From Candidatus Desantisbacteria bacterium CG2_30_40_21 (GTDB lineage: Bacteria; UBA9089; CG2-30-40-21), in NCBI GenBank assembly GCA_001873945.1, contig MNYI01000029.1, positions 1-12,502 of the forward strand: DNA of 12,502 nt, written 5' to 3'. The stretch's first letter is position 1; each line of letters opens with the position of its first letter. Below, piece after piece: positions 5,156 through 12,493 of this stretch. The notes below the pieces were generated by a model that saw nothing but the letters and a program-made list of their open reading frames with translations, did no database searches and was not told where the DNA came from. The translations under genes were made by a program, and so were the position numbers.

Positions 5156-7876
5156 ATGAATTATCGAGATACTTTGAATTTACCACAAACAACATTTCCC
5201 ATGAAGGCAAACCTGAAGGATATGGAGCTGCGGATACAGGGCTTCTGGGAAGAGCTCGGAGTGTATAATTTGATATGCGAAAAAAATGCAGATAAGCCTA
5301 AGTATATTCTGCACGATGGTCCACCTTATGCTAATGGGCATATTCATATGGGACATGCCTTGAATAAAATTCTTAAGGATATGATTGTCAAATACAAGGC
5401 TTCGTCAGGGTTTGATGCTCCGTATGTGCCGGGTTGGGATTGCCATGGTATGCCTATTGAGCATCAAGTGATGAAGGATATGGGGCACAAAAAGGGGTTG
5501 GAGGCAAAGGATATTCGTAAAATGTGTGCTGATTATGCAGCTAAATTTGTTGATATTCAGCGGGATGAGTTTAAGCGGCTGGGAATATTTGGAGATTGGG
5601 AGAATCCTTACCTGACCATGTCCCCGGAATATTCAGCCGGTATCATTGAAGTATTTGAACAATTAGCAAATAAGGGGTTCGTTTATAAAAGCAATAAGCC
5701 TGTCTTCTGGTGCAGATGTTGTGCCACTGCCCTGGCTGAGGCAGAGGTGGAATATATGGATAAACAATCCCCTTCTGTGTTTGTTAAATTTCCCATGCTG
5801 CAAGAGGATAATACCTTTGTCCTTATCTGGACAACTACTCCCTGGACATTGCCGGGGAATGTTGCCATTGCCCTTCATGCGGATTTTGAATATGTCAGGG
5901 TTAAAGTGAAGGCAGAGGGTTTAGAAGAGGTGTTTATTATGGCCAGGGCATTGCTTAATGCCACCATAGAAAAGATAGGGATCACTGATTATGAAATATT
6001 GGATAGCTTCCTGGGTCGTACCATGGAGGGAAAGCTATGCCGTCATCCATTTATTGAACGGGATTCAGTAATTATTCTGGCTGATTATGTTACCCGTGAA
6101 CAGGGGACAGGGTGTGTTCATACCGCACCTGGTCATGGAATAGAAGATTATGGCTCAGGGATGCGATATAAATTGCCGGTGATTGCACCGGTAAATGAAA
6201 AGGGGTGTTTTACTGAAGAGGCAGGCGAGTTTGTTGGTCTGGATGTTTTTAAGGCAAATGCTGTTATTATAGAAAAACTTCGGGAACTAAATCGCTTGCT
6301 TTATACAGAGACGATTACACATTCTTATCCACATTGCTGGCGTTGCAAACAGCCGATTATCTTTCGGGCAACACCTCAATGGTTTATCAACTTAGACAAG
6401 GATGGCTTCAGAGAAAAGGTACTTACGGATATTGATACGGTTAATTGGGTACCCTCCTCTGGCAGGGATAGGTTTTATAATACTGTCAGTGCCAGACCTG
6501 ATTGGTGCATTTCCAGACAAAGGACATGGGGTGTGCCTATTCCTGTTTTCTCTTGTGAGGATTGCGGGGAATATATCTTAGATGTAAAAATAATCAGTCT
6601 TGTAAAGGAGAAAATCAGGCAATTTGGGGCTGACATCTGGTTTGAATCCAAGGCAAATATGCTTGTCCCTGAGGGGTTCACCTGCCCCAAATGTAATAGC
6701 CATAACCTTCGCAAGGGATCTGATATTTTGGATGTCTGGTTTGAATCAGGTGCAAGTCATCAAGGGGTTTTGAGGGAGAGAAATAACCTTGCCTATCCGG
6801 CAGACCTTTACCTTGAGGGCAGCGATCAACATCGGGGATGGTTTCAATCTTCAATGCTTACTGCCTGTGCTACAGAGGGGTGTCCGCCATATAAAGGGGT
6901 TCTTACACATGGTTTTATGGTAGATGCCAGTGGTAAGGCAATGCACAAATCCGCAGGGAATGTTATTGCCCCGGAGGAGATTATCAATCAATATGGGGCA
7001 GATATTCTGAGGCTCTGGGTTTCTTCTGAGGATTATCGTCAGGATGTCCGAATGAGTAAAGAGATACTCCAGCGAATGTCTGAAGCTTATAGAAAAATTC
7101 GTAATACCTGGCGGTTTATGCTAAGTAATCTCTATGATTTTTCTGAGGGGGATAAAATCCCTTATGAATCATTACAAAAAATTGATCAGTGGATCCTGCA
7201 CCGATTGCAGGTACTCATTGCAAAGACAAGTCAGGCATATGACAATTTTGAATTTCATCAGATATATTATTTGATGATAAATTTCTGTACCGTTGACCTG
7301 AGTGCTATCTATCTGGATGTGATCAAGGACAGGCTCTATACCCATGGAAAAGATTCTCTGTCTCGGAGGGCGGCTCAAACCGTGTTAAGGGAGATTTTGG
7401 AGGCATTAATCCCAATGGCTGCTCCTGTCCTGAGTTTTACCTGTGAGGAGATATGGCAGCATCTTAATTGGGAGAAAGAAAGATGCGTTTTTTTAACCCC
7501 ATTTCCTGTAGTGAATAATGCTTTCGTTGATGAAGAATTAGCCTCTGCATGGATGAGGATATTATCCATTCGTGAGATGGTGACTGGAAAGATTGAAAAA
7601 TACAGGGCAGATGGGGTGATTGGCACATCATTAGAGGCAGAGGTACACCTGACTCTTCCGAGGGAAGACATGGCGTTGTTGGAAAAATACGCTGAGGATA
7701 TAGCCACTGTCTTTATTGTTTCTAAGGTGGTTGTAGGGGAAGGCGAGGAGCAGATAGAGGTGCAAAAAGCAACAGGCAAGAAATGTATCCGCTGCTGGCG
7801 TTATTATGAAGATCCTGTTCATGCTGAATTATGCCCGAGGTGTGTGGATGTGTGCCGCAAATACACAATCGGCTAA
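5156..7876 (+). CDS. ileS: Isoleucyl-tRNA synthetase
   Basis: Cytoplasmic class I synthetase that charges tRNA-Ile with isoleucine using ATP. The 906 residues cover the whole family. The HIGH motif is HMGH at 64-67, after YILHDGPPYANG. The CP1 editing domain follows with TTPWTLPGN (about 226-234) and GTGCVHTAPGHGIEDY (about 318-333), retaining the editing aspartate. The KMSKS loop reads AMHKS at 595-599 in GKAMHKSAGN. An anticodon-binding helical domain follows. The C-terminal zinc site is C877-x2-C880 and C893-x2-C896. AGGAGG at 5138-5143 supports ATG 5156. The gene has no frame disruption over 2.7 kb, unlike its neighbours. The lead and lag of the KMSKS loop differ from consensus, but K598 and S599 are kept. 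No lspA follows, although it often neighbours ileS. Confidence 0.98.
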   Translation: MNYRDTLNLPQTTFPMKANLKDMELRIQGFWEELGVYNLICEKNADKPKYILHDGPPYANGHIHMGHALNKILKDMIVKYKASSGFDAPYVPGWDCHGMPIEHQVMKDMGHKKGLEAKDIRKMCADYAAKFVDIQRDEFKRLGIFGDWENPYLTMSPEYSAGIIEVFEQLANKGFVYKSNKPVFWCRCCATALAEAEVEYMDKQSPSVFVKFPMLQEDNTFVLIWTTTPWTLPGNVAIALHADFEYVRVKVKAEGLEEVFIMARALLNATIEKIGITDYEILDSFLGRTMEGKLCRHPFIERDSVIILADYVTREQGTGCVHTAPGHGIEDYGSGMRYKLPVIAPVNEKGCFTEEAGEFVGLDVFKANAVIIEKLRELNRLLYTETITHSYPHCWRCKQPIIFRATPQWFINLDKDGFREKVLTDIDTVNWVPSSGRDRFYNTVSARPDWCISRQRTWGVPIPVFSCEDCGEYILDVKIISLVKEKIRQFGADIWFESKANMLVPEGFTCPKCNSHNLRKGSDILDVWFESGASHQGVLRERNNLAYPADLYLEGSDQHRGWFQSSMLTACATEGCPPYKGVLTHGFMVDASGKAMHKSAGNVIAPEEIINQYGADILRLWVSSEDYRQDVRMSKEILQRMSEAYRKIRNTWRFMLSNLYDFSEGDKIPYESLQKIDQWILHRLQVLIAKTSQAYDNFEFHQIYYLMINFCTVDLSAIYLDVIKDRLYTHGKDSLSRRAAQTVLREILEALIPMAAPVLSFTCEEIWQHLNWEKERCVFLTPFPVVNNAFVDEELASAWMRILSIREMVTGKIEKYRADGVIGTSLEAEVHLTLPREDMALLEKYAEDIATVFIVSKVVVGEGEEQIEVQKATGKKCIRCWRYYEDPVHAELCPRCVDVCRKYTIG

Positions 7877-7920
7877 GCAAGGAAAGGGAGATGGTTATAA
7901 TTATGTGGCAAGATTATGTG

Positions 7921-8047
7921 CCGACAGGCTGTTATGGAATAGGAAACTCGCACAAAGGGCATACGATATATTGTACCAATCTCATTAAGAGTGACTATAT
8001 ATGGTAGGGTGTTGCCTTCGATTTTTAGTTCCGTAACAGCCTGCCGA
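7921..8047. repeat. Imperfect 19-bp inverted repeat enclosing a non-coding stretch
   Basis: CCGACAGGCTGTTATGGAA (7921-7939) and the reverse complement of 8029-8047 match at 16 of 19 positions; all three differences are transitions. The interior has no convincing gene. One short frame (ATG 7891 to TAG about 8008, 38 codons, after GGGAG) is open but unrecognisable. The whole could be a decayed MITE, though no target duplication is clear. Confidence 0.4.
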
Positions 8048-8242
8048 GTATTCAGTAACAGTTAATGGTGTTATCTATGATGACTGGTATTTACCTTCAA
8101 GAGATGAGTTGAATTTATTATATCAGCAAAGAAGTTCTGTTGGTGGTTTTGTTAGTAACGCCACCCAGTAGTATTGTACTTGCTACTGGCTAACAAGGAT
8201 GATAATGTTGCCCTTGAGATAGAGAATTGGAGAGATAGATAG
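8043..8242 (+). pseudogene. DUF1566 (Lcl C-terminal-like) domain relic
   Basis: Translation from about 8043 gives EYSVTVNGVIYDDWYLPSRD, then ELNLLYQQRSSVGGFV, the typical DWYLPSxDELNLLYQQ core of DUF1566/Lcl-type surface-protein domains. A TAG interrupts at 8169-8171. After a frame change the sequence YW is followed by NKDDNVALEIENWRDR (8192-8239) and TAG, which corresponds to the part after the family's YWSSTE motif. There is no start codon or signal peptide. It is a fragment of a gene whose 5' part is gone or lies inside the inverted repeat just upstream. These domains usually sit at the C-terminus of secreted repeat proteins. It fills most of the gene-free stretch between ileS and 8259. 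Confidence 0.65.
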
Positions 8243-8258
8243 GAGGTGTTTGAAGATT

Positions 8259-8474
8259 ATGGGGGGAAAAAAAATGTTAGGAAAATATAAAGACGAATGG
8301 ATATTAGTTGAATGTAAACAGGTAGATGAGAACTTTGAGATAGTTGAAGGTGAGATTCTTTATCATTCTAAAGATAAAGATGAGGTGTACAGAAATCTAT
8401 TAGAATCAAAACCAAAGAATTGTGCAATTGAATACACTGGCAAAATTCCTGAAAATTTAGCGGTGATGTTATGA
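8259..8474 (+). CDS. Small conserved protein coupled to an aspartic protease
   Basis: A 71-residue acidic soluble protein with no membrane segment. It runs DEWILVECKQVDENFEIVEG, then a helical stretch with SKDKDEVYRNLLESK, and ends IEYTGKIPENLAVML. I recognise this as the small protein that commonly precedes retropepsin-like genes in environmental bacteria, but it has no known function. AGGAGGTG at 8241-8248 supports ATG 8259; TTG 8250 and ATG 8274 are alternatives. It overlaps the protease gene by four bases (ATGA), so the two are translated together. It could be a substrate, inhibitor or antitoxin-like partner of the protease; that is a guess from the pairing. Confidence 0.75.
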   Translation: MGGKKMLGKYKDEWILVECKQVDENFEIVEGEILYHSKDKDEVYRNLLESKPKNCAIEYTGKIPENLAVML

Positions 8475-8878
8475 AAAAGATTTATAAAGCCGAAAGGGTT
8501 GGATCTCTTCTGGTAGTTAGAAGTTGCCTTGAAGGAATAGAGAATAAAGTTTATCCTAAACTCCTTGTTGATACAGGATCAACTTATACCATTATTTCCC
8601 AGGAGCTTTTGGAATTAATAGGATGTAGTCCTGCTACTCCCAAGAGAAAACAGAGGATTACAACAGGAAGTGGATATGAAATTGTTCCTGTAGTTGTAGT
8701 GAGTCGGTTTCATTGTTTAGGTAAGACAATGAACAACAAAGAGATTTTAGCACATACTTTGCCTTTTGGAACTTATGTTGATGGGCTATTAGGTATGGAT
8801 TTTCTTACTTCTTTCAAAATTGAAATAAAACCCTATTCTGGAGAGATTGTCGTTCAAGATATGAAGGATTCTTTATGA
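8471..8878 (+). CDS. Retropepsin-like (clan AA) aspartic protease
   Basis: A 135-residue single-domain protein with one catalytic motif, LLVDTGSTYT at 32-40 (D34-T35-G36). The flap and C-terminal half end in a hydrophobic YVDGLLGMDFLTSFKIEI block, typical of bacterial retropepsin folds. Such enzymes act as homodimers, each monomer giving one aspartate. There is no signal peptide or membrane anchor, so it acts in the cytoplasm unless exported by other means. The start is fixed by the ATGA overlap with the upstream small gene. Cellular substrate unknown. Frame and length are intact, although the neighbourhood on both sides is eroded or made of repeats. Confidence 0.88.
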   Translation: MKKIYKAERVGSLLVVRSCLEGIENKVYPKLLVDTGSTYTIISQELLELIGCSPATPKRKQRITTGSGYEIVPVVVVSRFHCLGKTMNNKEILAHTLPFGTYVDGLLGMDFLTSFKIEIKPYSGEIVVQDMKDSL

Positions 8879-8890
8879 AAAAGTTCGTTA

Positions 8891-9048
8891 GGAGCCAAGA
8901 AAAAATAAGTTATACACCAAGAGTCACTGAGTCGCTTGGCTGGCAAGGCGTGAAAAGCGAGCATACTACTGTTCGTAAGCGACGAACAACGAAGTCAGCC
9001 AAGATGAATCGGTGGCACGACTGTATGAGTTATTTTTTCTTGACGACT
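8891..9048. mobile_element. 158-bp MITE, copy A (TA-flanked)
   Basis: A 158-bp element flanked by TA at 8889-8890 and 9049-9050. Its ends are inverted repeats (8894-8915 against 9023-9044, matching over GTCAAGAAAAAATAA-type sequence with few differences). A reverse-complement copy of exactly the same length lies at 12281-12438; by eye 147 of 158 bases match. The inner part is also partly palindromic (TTGGCTG near 8936, CAGCCAA near 8996), so a transcript would fold into a long stem. There is no coding capacity. TA flanks fit mobilisation by an IS630/Tc1-mariner-type transposase (inference). It lies between the protease pair and fapA, ending 22 bp before the fapA start codon. Confidence 0.9.
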
Positions 9049-9070
9049 TAGCCCAAGCATGGAGTGCTAA

Positions 9071-11224
9071 ATGGCAAAGCTTTATGATATTGACGCTCAT
9101 TTTAAGTTAGAAACAGATGGTCATAACCTGTATCTGACCGTACATTCACCTGTTGGAGAAGGTAAATGGGTCAGGCTGGATGATGTCCTTGAAGAGATTA
9201 AGGGTGTACCAAATGTTTCTATTGACCTTAACTTAGTGAGTCAGATAGTAAATGATTCCACAGGGATTCCAATTAAGGTTGGCAAGATGCAGCATGGCTC
9301 ACAAGAGGGAGGGGTGCTGGTTGAGATTACTTATGATGAACTGCGGGCATACCTTACCTTGCCGGGAAATGTTCCCTTAGATGAAATCGAACGCACCCTT
9401 CGGGAAAGGGGTGTTGTTGTAAATATTGATGAACATGCCATTATTGATGCCCTCAGGCAACAGATATACAATACCCCTATTCTCATTGCTCAAGCAAGTA
9501 TGCCTGTCCCAGGGGAAGACAGCGTTATAGAGTTCAACTTTGAAAAAACCAAAATGATTCATCTTAAAGAAAAAGAGGATGGACGGATTGATTTCAAAGA
9601 GCTCGGAATCATTGATGTTGTTCATAGCGGTGAGGTTCTGGTAGTAAAGACCCGTCCAAGCGATGGTATTCCAGGGGTAACAGTAACAGGTAAAGAGATT
9701 CCTGCCCGGGACGGAATAGATAAAAATCTGCCGGCTGGGAGAAATACAGATCTCAGCAATAATGGATTGACACTTAAGGCTGCTATTGATGGTCAGGTTG
9801 TCTGGAAGAATAATCGAATCCATGTTGAGCCTGCCCTTGAGGTTAAGGGTGATGTGGATTATTCTGTGGGGAATATTGATTTTCCTGGTTCAATTATTAT
9901 TCATGGGAATGTGATAGATGAATTTATTGTCAAATCAACAGGAAATATTGAGGTACATGGATGTATTGAAAAGGCTTTCGTTTCAGCCGATGGAAATATT
10001 GTCGTAGATGGTGGAATAATTGGCAAGGGCGATGGAAATGTTCGGGCAAAGGGAACCATTTGGGCAAACTTTATTGAACATGGCATTGTTGATGCCGGTG
10101 AGGATGTTATTGTTAATGAATCCATTAGATATAGTCAGGTTGATGCAAAGAAAAGGGTTATTGTTCAGGGAAAAACAGGGGCAATACTTGGTGGAAGAAT
10201 TCGGGCAGGTGAAGAGGTTAATGCCAAGATAATTGGAACATTAACTGAGGCAAAAACAGAGATTGAGGTTGGAGCATTGCCTTTGATCCGTGAGGAAATA
10301 TATCGGCTTAAACAGGAATTGGCTGATGATGAAGAAAGATTTCATGGGATAGAGCAGGGGATAAGATTTCTCCTGAATCTGAAACAAAAAACAGGGGATA
10401 ACTTTCCTGAGGAAAAGGAAAGACTGCTTGTTCAGCATATAGAAGCAAAAAATATGCTCAAGGAAAAGATATATGTTATGAGTATGTCTTTACCTGCCTT
10501 AGAGAGTGATATTCTTCAGACAAGACATGGGAAGGTCTGTGTTTATAGGGTTGTTCATCCTGGAACAAGAATTACAATCAGAAACGCTACCTTTGTGGTC
10601 AAAGAAGAATATCAATTTGTAACATTTGCCTCCCATTCCAGTGGAAAGATAGAAACACTTCCCTTTGAAGAACCCGCAGGGATTACAATGGTCAAGGATG
10701 TAGTTGTAAGGGAAAAAAGACCAATTGCCACCATATCCCTTGATTCTCTGCCAAGAGAGGAAACAAAAAAAGGGAAAGAAAAGGAGAAGAAAAAGAAAAA
10801 TTCTCTGCCCCCTTTGCCAATAGAGGTTGAAGAAGTTACTAAGTCACCAGTGATAGCCAAATTAAAGATACGAATGATTGCAGACCCTATTGCCGGAATA
10901 CTTGCCTCAAAAATCAAGGTGGGAGATTGGATTTCGTGCAAGATAATAGATATTACCGAGATAAAATATATTCGCGATCAAATCCGAATGAAACGAGGCG
11001 GTATGATTGAGGGGAAGGTAGAAGAGATATTTGACATGGACACAAATCATTCAAAGATAATCGTGAATATAGGACAGGGAATACAAGGCGAAACAGTGGT
11101 GTCAAATTCCTCACGAATAAGATCATCCAGACAAACAATGCCATCATTAATAGTGGGTATTCTCATGGGTGTTTTGACATTTATGTTTTTGAGTTGGGTG
11201 TTGTGGTGGGTGTTTAATTGGTGA
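9071..11224 (+). CDS. FapA/DUF342-family protein with a C-terminal membrane anchor
   Basis: 717 residues. The FapA pattern begins near residue 60 with SDYxAYL-like VEITYDELRAYLTLP and continues through the PVPGEDSVIEFNF block (about 147-160). The polymer-forming right-handed beta-helix follows at about 258-400: repeated short strands rich in G, I and V such as GNIEVHGCIEKAF, GNIVVDGGIIGKG and GEDVIVNESI. A predicted coiled coil (about 405-470), a lysine-rich linker (about 561-577), a beta-rich domain of unknown type (about 585-680) and one hydrophobic helix at the extreme C-terminus (about 693-715) complete it. DUF342 proteins are named for flagellar assembly in some bacteria but occur widely without flagella, and no flagellar gene is nearby. 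The extra C-terminal half and terminal anchor go beyond the usual family plan. GGAG at 9061-9064 supports ATG 9071. Confidence 0.85.
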   Translation: MAKLYDIDAHFKLETDGHNLYLTVHSPVGEGKWVRLDDVLEEIKGVPNVSIDLNLVSQIVNDSTGIPIKVGKMQHGSQEGGVLVEITYDELRAYLTLPGNVPLDEIERTLRERGVVVNIDEHAIIDALRQQIYNTPILIAQASMPVPGEDSVIEFNFEKTKMIHLKEKEDGRIDFKELGIIDVVHSGEVLVVKTRPSDGIPGVTVTGKEIPARDGIDKNLPAGRNTDLSNNGLTLKAAIDGQVVWKNNRIHVEPALEVKGDVDYSVGNIDFPGSIIIHGNVIDEFIVKSTGNIEVHGCIEKAFVSADGNIVVDGGIIGKGDGNVRAKGTIWANFIEHGIVDAGEDVIVNESIRYSQVDAKKRVIVQGKTGAILGGRIRAGEEVNAKIIGTLTEAKTEIEVGALPLIREEIYRLKQELADDEERFHGIEQGIRFLLNLKQKTGDNFPEEKERLLVQHIEAKNMLKEKIYVMSMSLPALESDILQTRHGKVCVYRVVHPGTRITIRNATFVVKEEYQFVTFASHSSGKIETLPFEEPAGITMVKDVVVREKRPIATISLDSLPREETKKGKEKEKKKKNSLPPLPIEVEEVTKSPVIAKLKIRMIADPIAGILASKIKVGDWISCKIIDITEIKYIRDQIRMKRGGMIEGKVEEIFDMDTNHSKIIVNIGQGIQGETVVSNSSRIRSSRQTMPSLIVGILMGVLTFMFLSWVLWWVFNW

Positions 11225-11504
11225 ATGTAGATGAGGGCGTTAGACCTCCAGTGAGGGTGACAAACATAAGTTTACTCCTATTTGTTGACAAGGGAAAGAT
11301 TAATGATGAGATTTGTAAGGTTACCCCTGATGGTATGGTTAATTCTGATGCCAAAGCTGAACAGACTTCCGGGTATGCCCAATTGGATCATTAGCCTTGC
11401 AGGCATTAAAAGGATGGAGGTTTGCACCATTATCAATGGATGTAGATCAGGAAGACCAATGGGGAAGGGTGACATTCAGGTTTGTATTACAGTGGAAGGG
11501 GTAA
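11221..11504 (+). pseudogene. Second TonB C-terminal domain, frameshifted
   Basis: The frame from GTG 11221, overlapping the fapA stop, reads through KVTPDGMVNSDAKAEQTSG and YAQLDH to TAG at about 11395. In the next frame it continues as LALQALKGWRFAPLSMDVDQ, then EDQWGRVTFRFVLQWKG and TAA at 11502. Together these give the TonB_C signature and align well with the tonB C-terminus at 4840-5053 (ALRNWVFIPLPEDTTQENQWG). One missing base near GATCATTAGCC (for example CAATTA for CATTA) restores the frame. The segment upstream of 11300 is poorly conserved and may be further decayed, and no membrane anchor is seen. It was once a TonB-like partner, perhaps co-transcribed with fapA. After it, a 14-codon frame (ATG 11540) overlaps the mntA start; I attach no function to it. 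Confidence 0.75.
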
Positions 11505-11580
11505 TTGGATGATAGGCTAACAAGGTTTCAGGAGAAACTATGAACAGCGACCATTTTCAGAAGCAGGAAAAGGAAAACCT

Positions 11581-11874
11581 ATGAGCAAACAAAAAATTCT
11601 CGAGCAACTAAAAAAATATAAAGAACAGAATTCTTTTAAGTATGGAATTAATGCACTGGGGATTTTTGGATCTGTTGCCAGAGGACAAGAAAAACCTGAC
11701 AGTGATATTGATATATTTGTTAAAACGGAAACACCAAACCCTTTCTTGGCTGTTCATATTAAAGAAGACCTTGAAAAATTATTTTTGACTCATGTCGATA
11801 TTGTCCGTATTCGTGAAAATATGAGCACCTATTTGAAAAATCGTATAGACCAAGAGGGTATCTATGTTCGATAA
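11581..11874 (+). CDS. mntA: MntA-type nucleotidyltransferase antitoxin
   Basis: A 97-residue minimal nucleotidyltransferase. The signature GSVARGxxxxxSDID spans 30-44 (GIFGSVARGQEKPDSDIDIFV region), with metal-binding D42 and D44, and the third carboxylate is D73 in HVDIVRI. In type VII toxin-antitoxin pairs MntA transfers AMP from ATP to a tyrosine beside the HepT active site and so blocks its RNase. All catalytic residues are present. The gene overlaps hepT by 11 bp, a coupling typical of these operons. A purine-rich stretch (AGGAAAAGGA) precedes ATG 11581. It directly follows a decayed tonB-like remnant, which suggests a recent arrival. Confidence 0.93.
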   Translation: MSKQKILEQLKKYKEQNSFKYGINALGIFGSVARGQEKPDSDIDIFVKTETPNPFLAVHIKEDLEKLFLTHVDIVRIRENMSTYLKNRIDQEGIYVR

Positions 11875-12238
11875 AGAGTTGATTTTAACTATCCTGATAC
11901 AAATTGATACTGCGATTGAGACTATCGCTTTTCGATTTTGTTCTGTTTGTTCTACTTCCGATTTTACCGATTCACCGCAAGGAATGGAAAAATTGGATAG
12001 CATTTGTATGTTATTTATTGCTGTAGGCGAAAGTCTCAAGCAAATCGATAAGATTACAGATTGTGAGCTGCTTGCAACATATCCAACGATAGACTGGAAA
12101 GGTGTTAAAGGACTTAGAGATATTGTTTCTCACCATTACTTTGATGTAGATGTAGAAGAAATATTTTATCTATGCAAAAATGAACTTCCAAAATTGTCGC
12201 AGACAATTAAACAGATGATCGGAGATTTACAGAAATAA
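11864..12238 (+). CDS. hepT: HepT-type HEPN RNase toxin (DUF86)
   Basis: A 124-residue helical protein with the HepT RX4HXY motif at 85-92 (RDIVSHHY): R85 and H90 for RNA cleavage and Y92 as the tyrosine AMPylated by MntA. The preceding helix holds LDSICMLFIAVGESLKQID, also typical of the family. It would cleave RNA, with tRNA known as a target in studied members, when not modified by its antitoxin. Its start lies inside mntA. Both genes are intact, so the module is predicted to be active. Forty-two bases downstream lies a 158-bp MITE, and a dispersed 16-mer shared with the front of the other HEPN gene lies between. Confidence 0.93.
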   Translation: MFDKELILTILIQIDTAIETIAFRFCSVCSTSDFTDSPQGMEKLDSICMLFIAVGESLKQIDKITDCELLATYPTIDWKGVKGLRDIVSHHYFDVDVEEIFYLCKNELPKLSQTIKQMIGDLQK

Positions 12239-12244
12239 AGCAAG

Positions 12245-12260
12245 AGCTGAGTAGTTACGA
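12245..12260. repeat. 16-bp dispersed repeat, copy 2
   Basis: AGCTGAGTAGTTACGA, identical to 155-170 and in the same orientation, starting 7 bp after the hepT stop codon. See copy 1. Confidence 0.7.
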
Positions 12261-12280
12261 TGATTTACCATAGGAAGTTA

Positions 12281-12438
12281 AGTCGTCAAGAAAAAATAAC
12301 TTATACAGTCGTGTCACCGATTCATCTTGGCTGGCTTCGTTGTTCGTCGCTTACATACAGTAGTATGCTCGCTTCTCACGCCTTACCAGTCAAGCGACTC
12401 AGCAACTCTTGGTGTATAACTTATTTTTTCTTGACTCC
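12281..12438. mobile_element. 158-bp MITE, copy B (inverted relative to copy A)
   Basis: Reverse-complement counterpart of 8891-9048: exactly the same length, about 93 per cent identity by eye, no indels and nearly all differences transitions. It is flanked by TA at 12279-12280 and 12439-12440. Terminal repeats are GTCAAGAAAAAATAACTTATAC on the left and its near reverse complement on the right. It starts 42 bp after hepT. Its T-rich right end (TTATTTTTTC) could help stop transcription from mntA-hepT. Confidence 0.9.
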
Positions 12439-12455
12439 TAATCAAATGGTATAAT
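12428..12455 (+). promoter_or_regulatory. Extended -10 promoter at the MITE edge
   Basis: TGGTATAAT at 12447-12455 is a full extended -10 (TGnTATAAT). The best upstream partner, TTCTTG or TTGACT at about 12428-12436, lies inside the MITE end; TTCTTG gives a 16-bp spacing and TTGACT only 13. It would drive the gene starting at about 12494. Confidence 0.45.
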
Positions 12456-12493
12456 GAAATTTTCAGCCACAAAACCACGAAGGGGGCTTACAA

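Noticed and set aside
7891..8010. 38-codon open frame after ileS with a GGGAG upstream
   Set aside because: Too short and unrecognisable, and it lies across the inverted-repeat unit, so it is mentioned only as part of that stretch.
9377..9823. Reverse-strand open frame inside fapA
   Set aside because: The plus strand encodes a continuous FapA-family domain across it, and the antisense product has no family features.
12260..12454. Open frame across the 158-bp MITE copy B
   Set aside because: It consists almost wholly of the non-coding MITE, and copy A does not preserve an equivalent protein in context.
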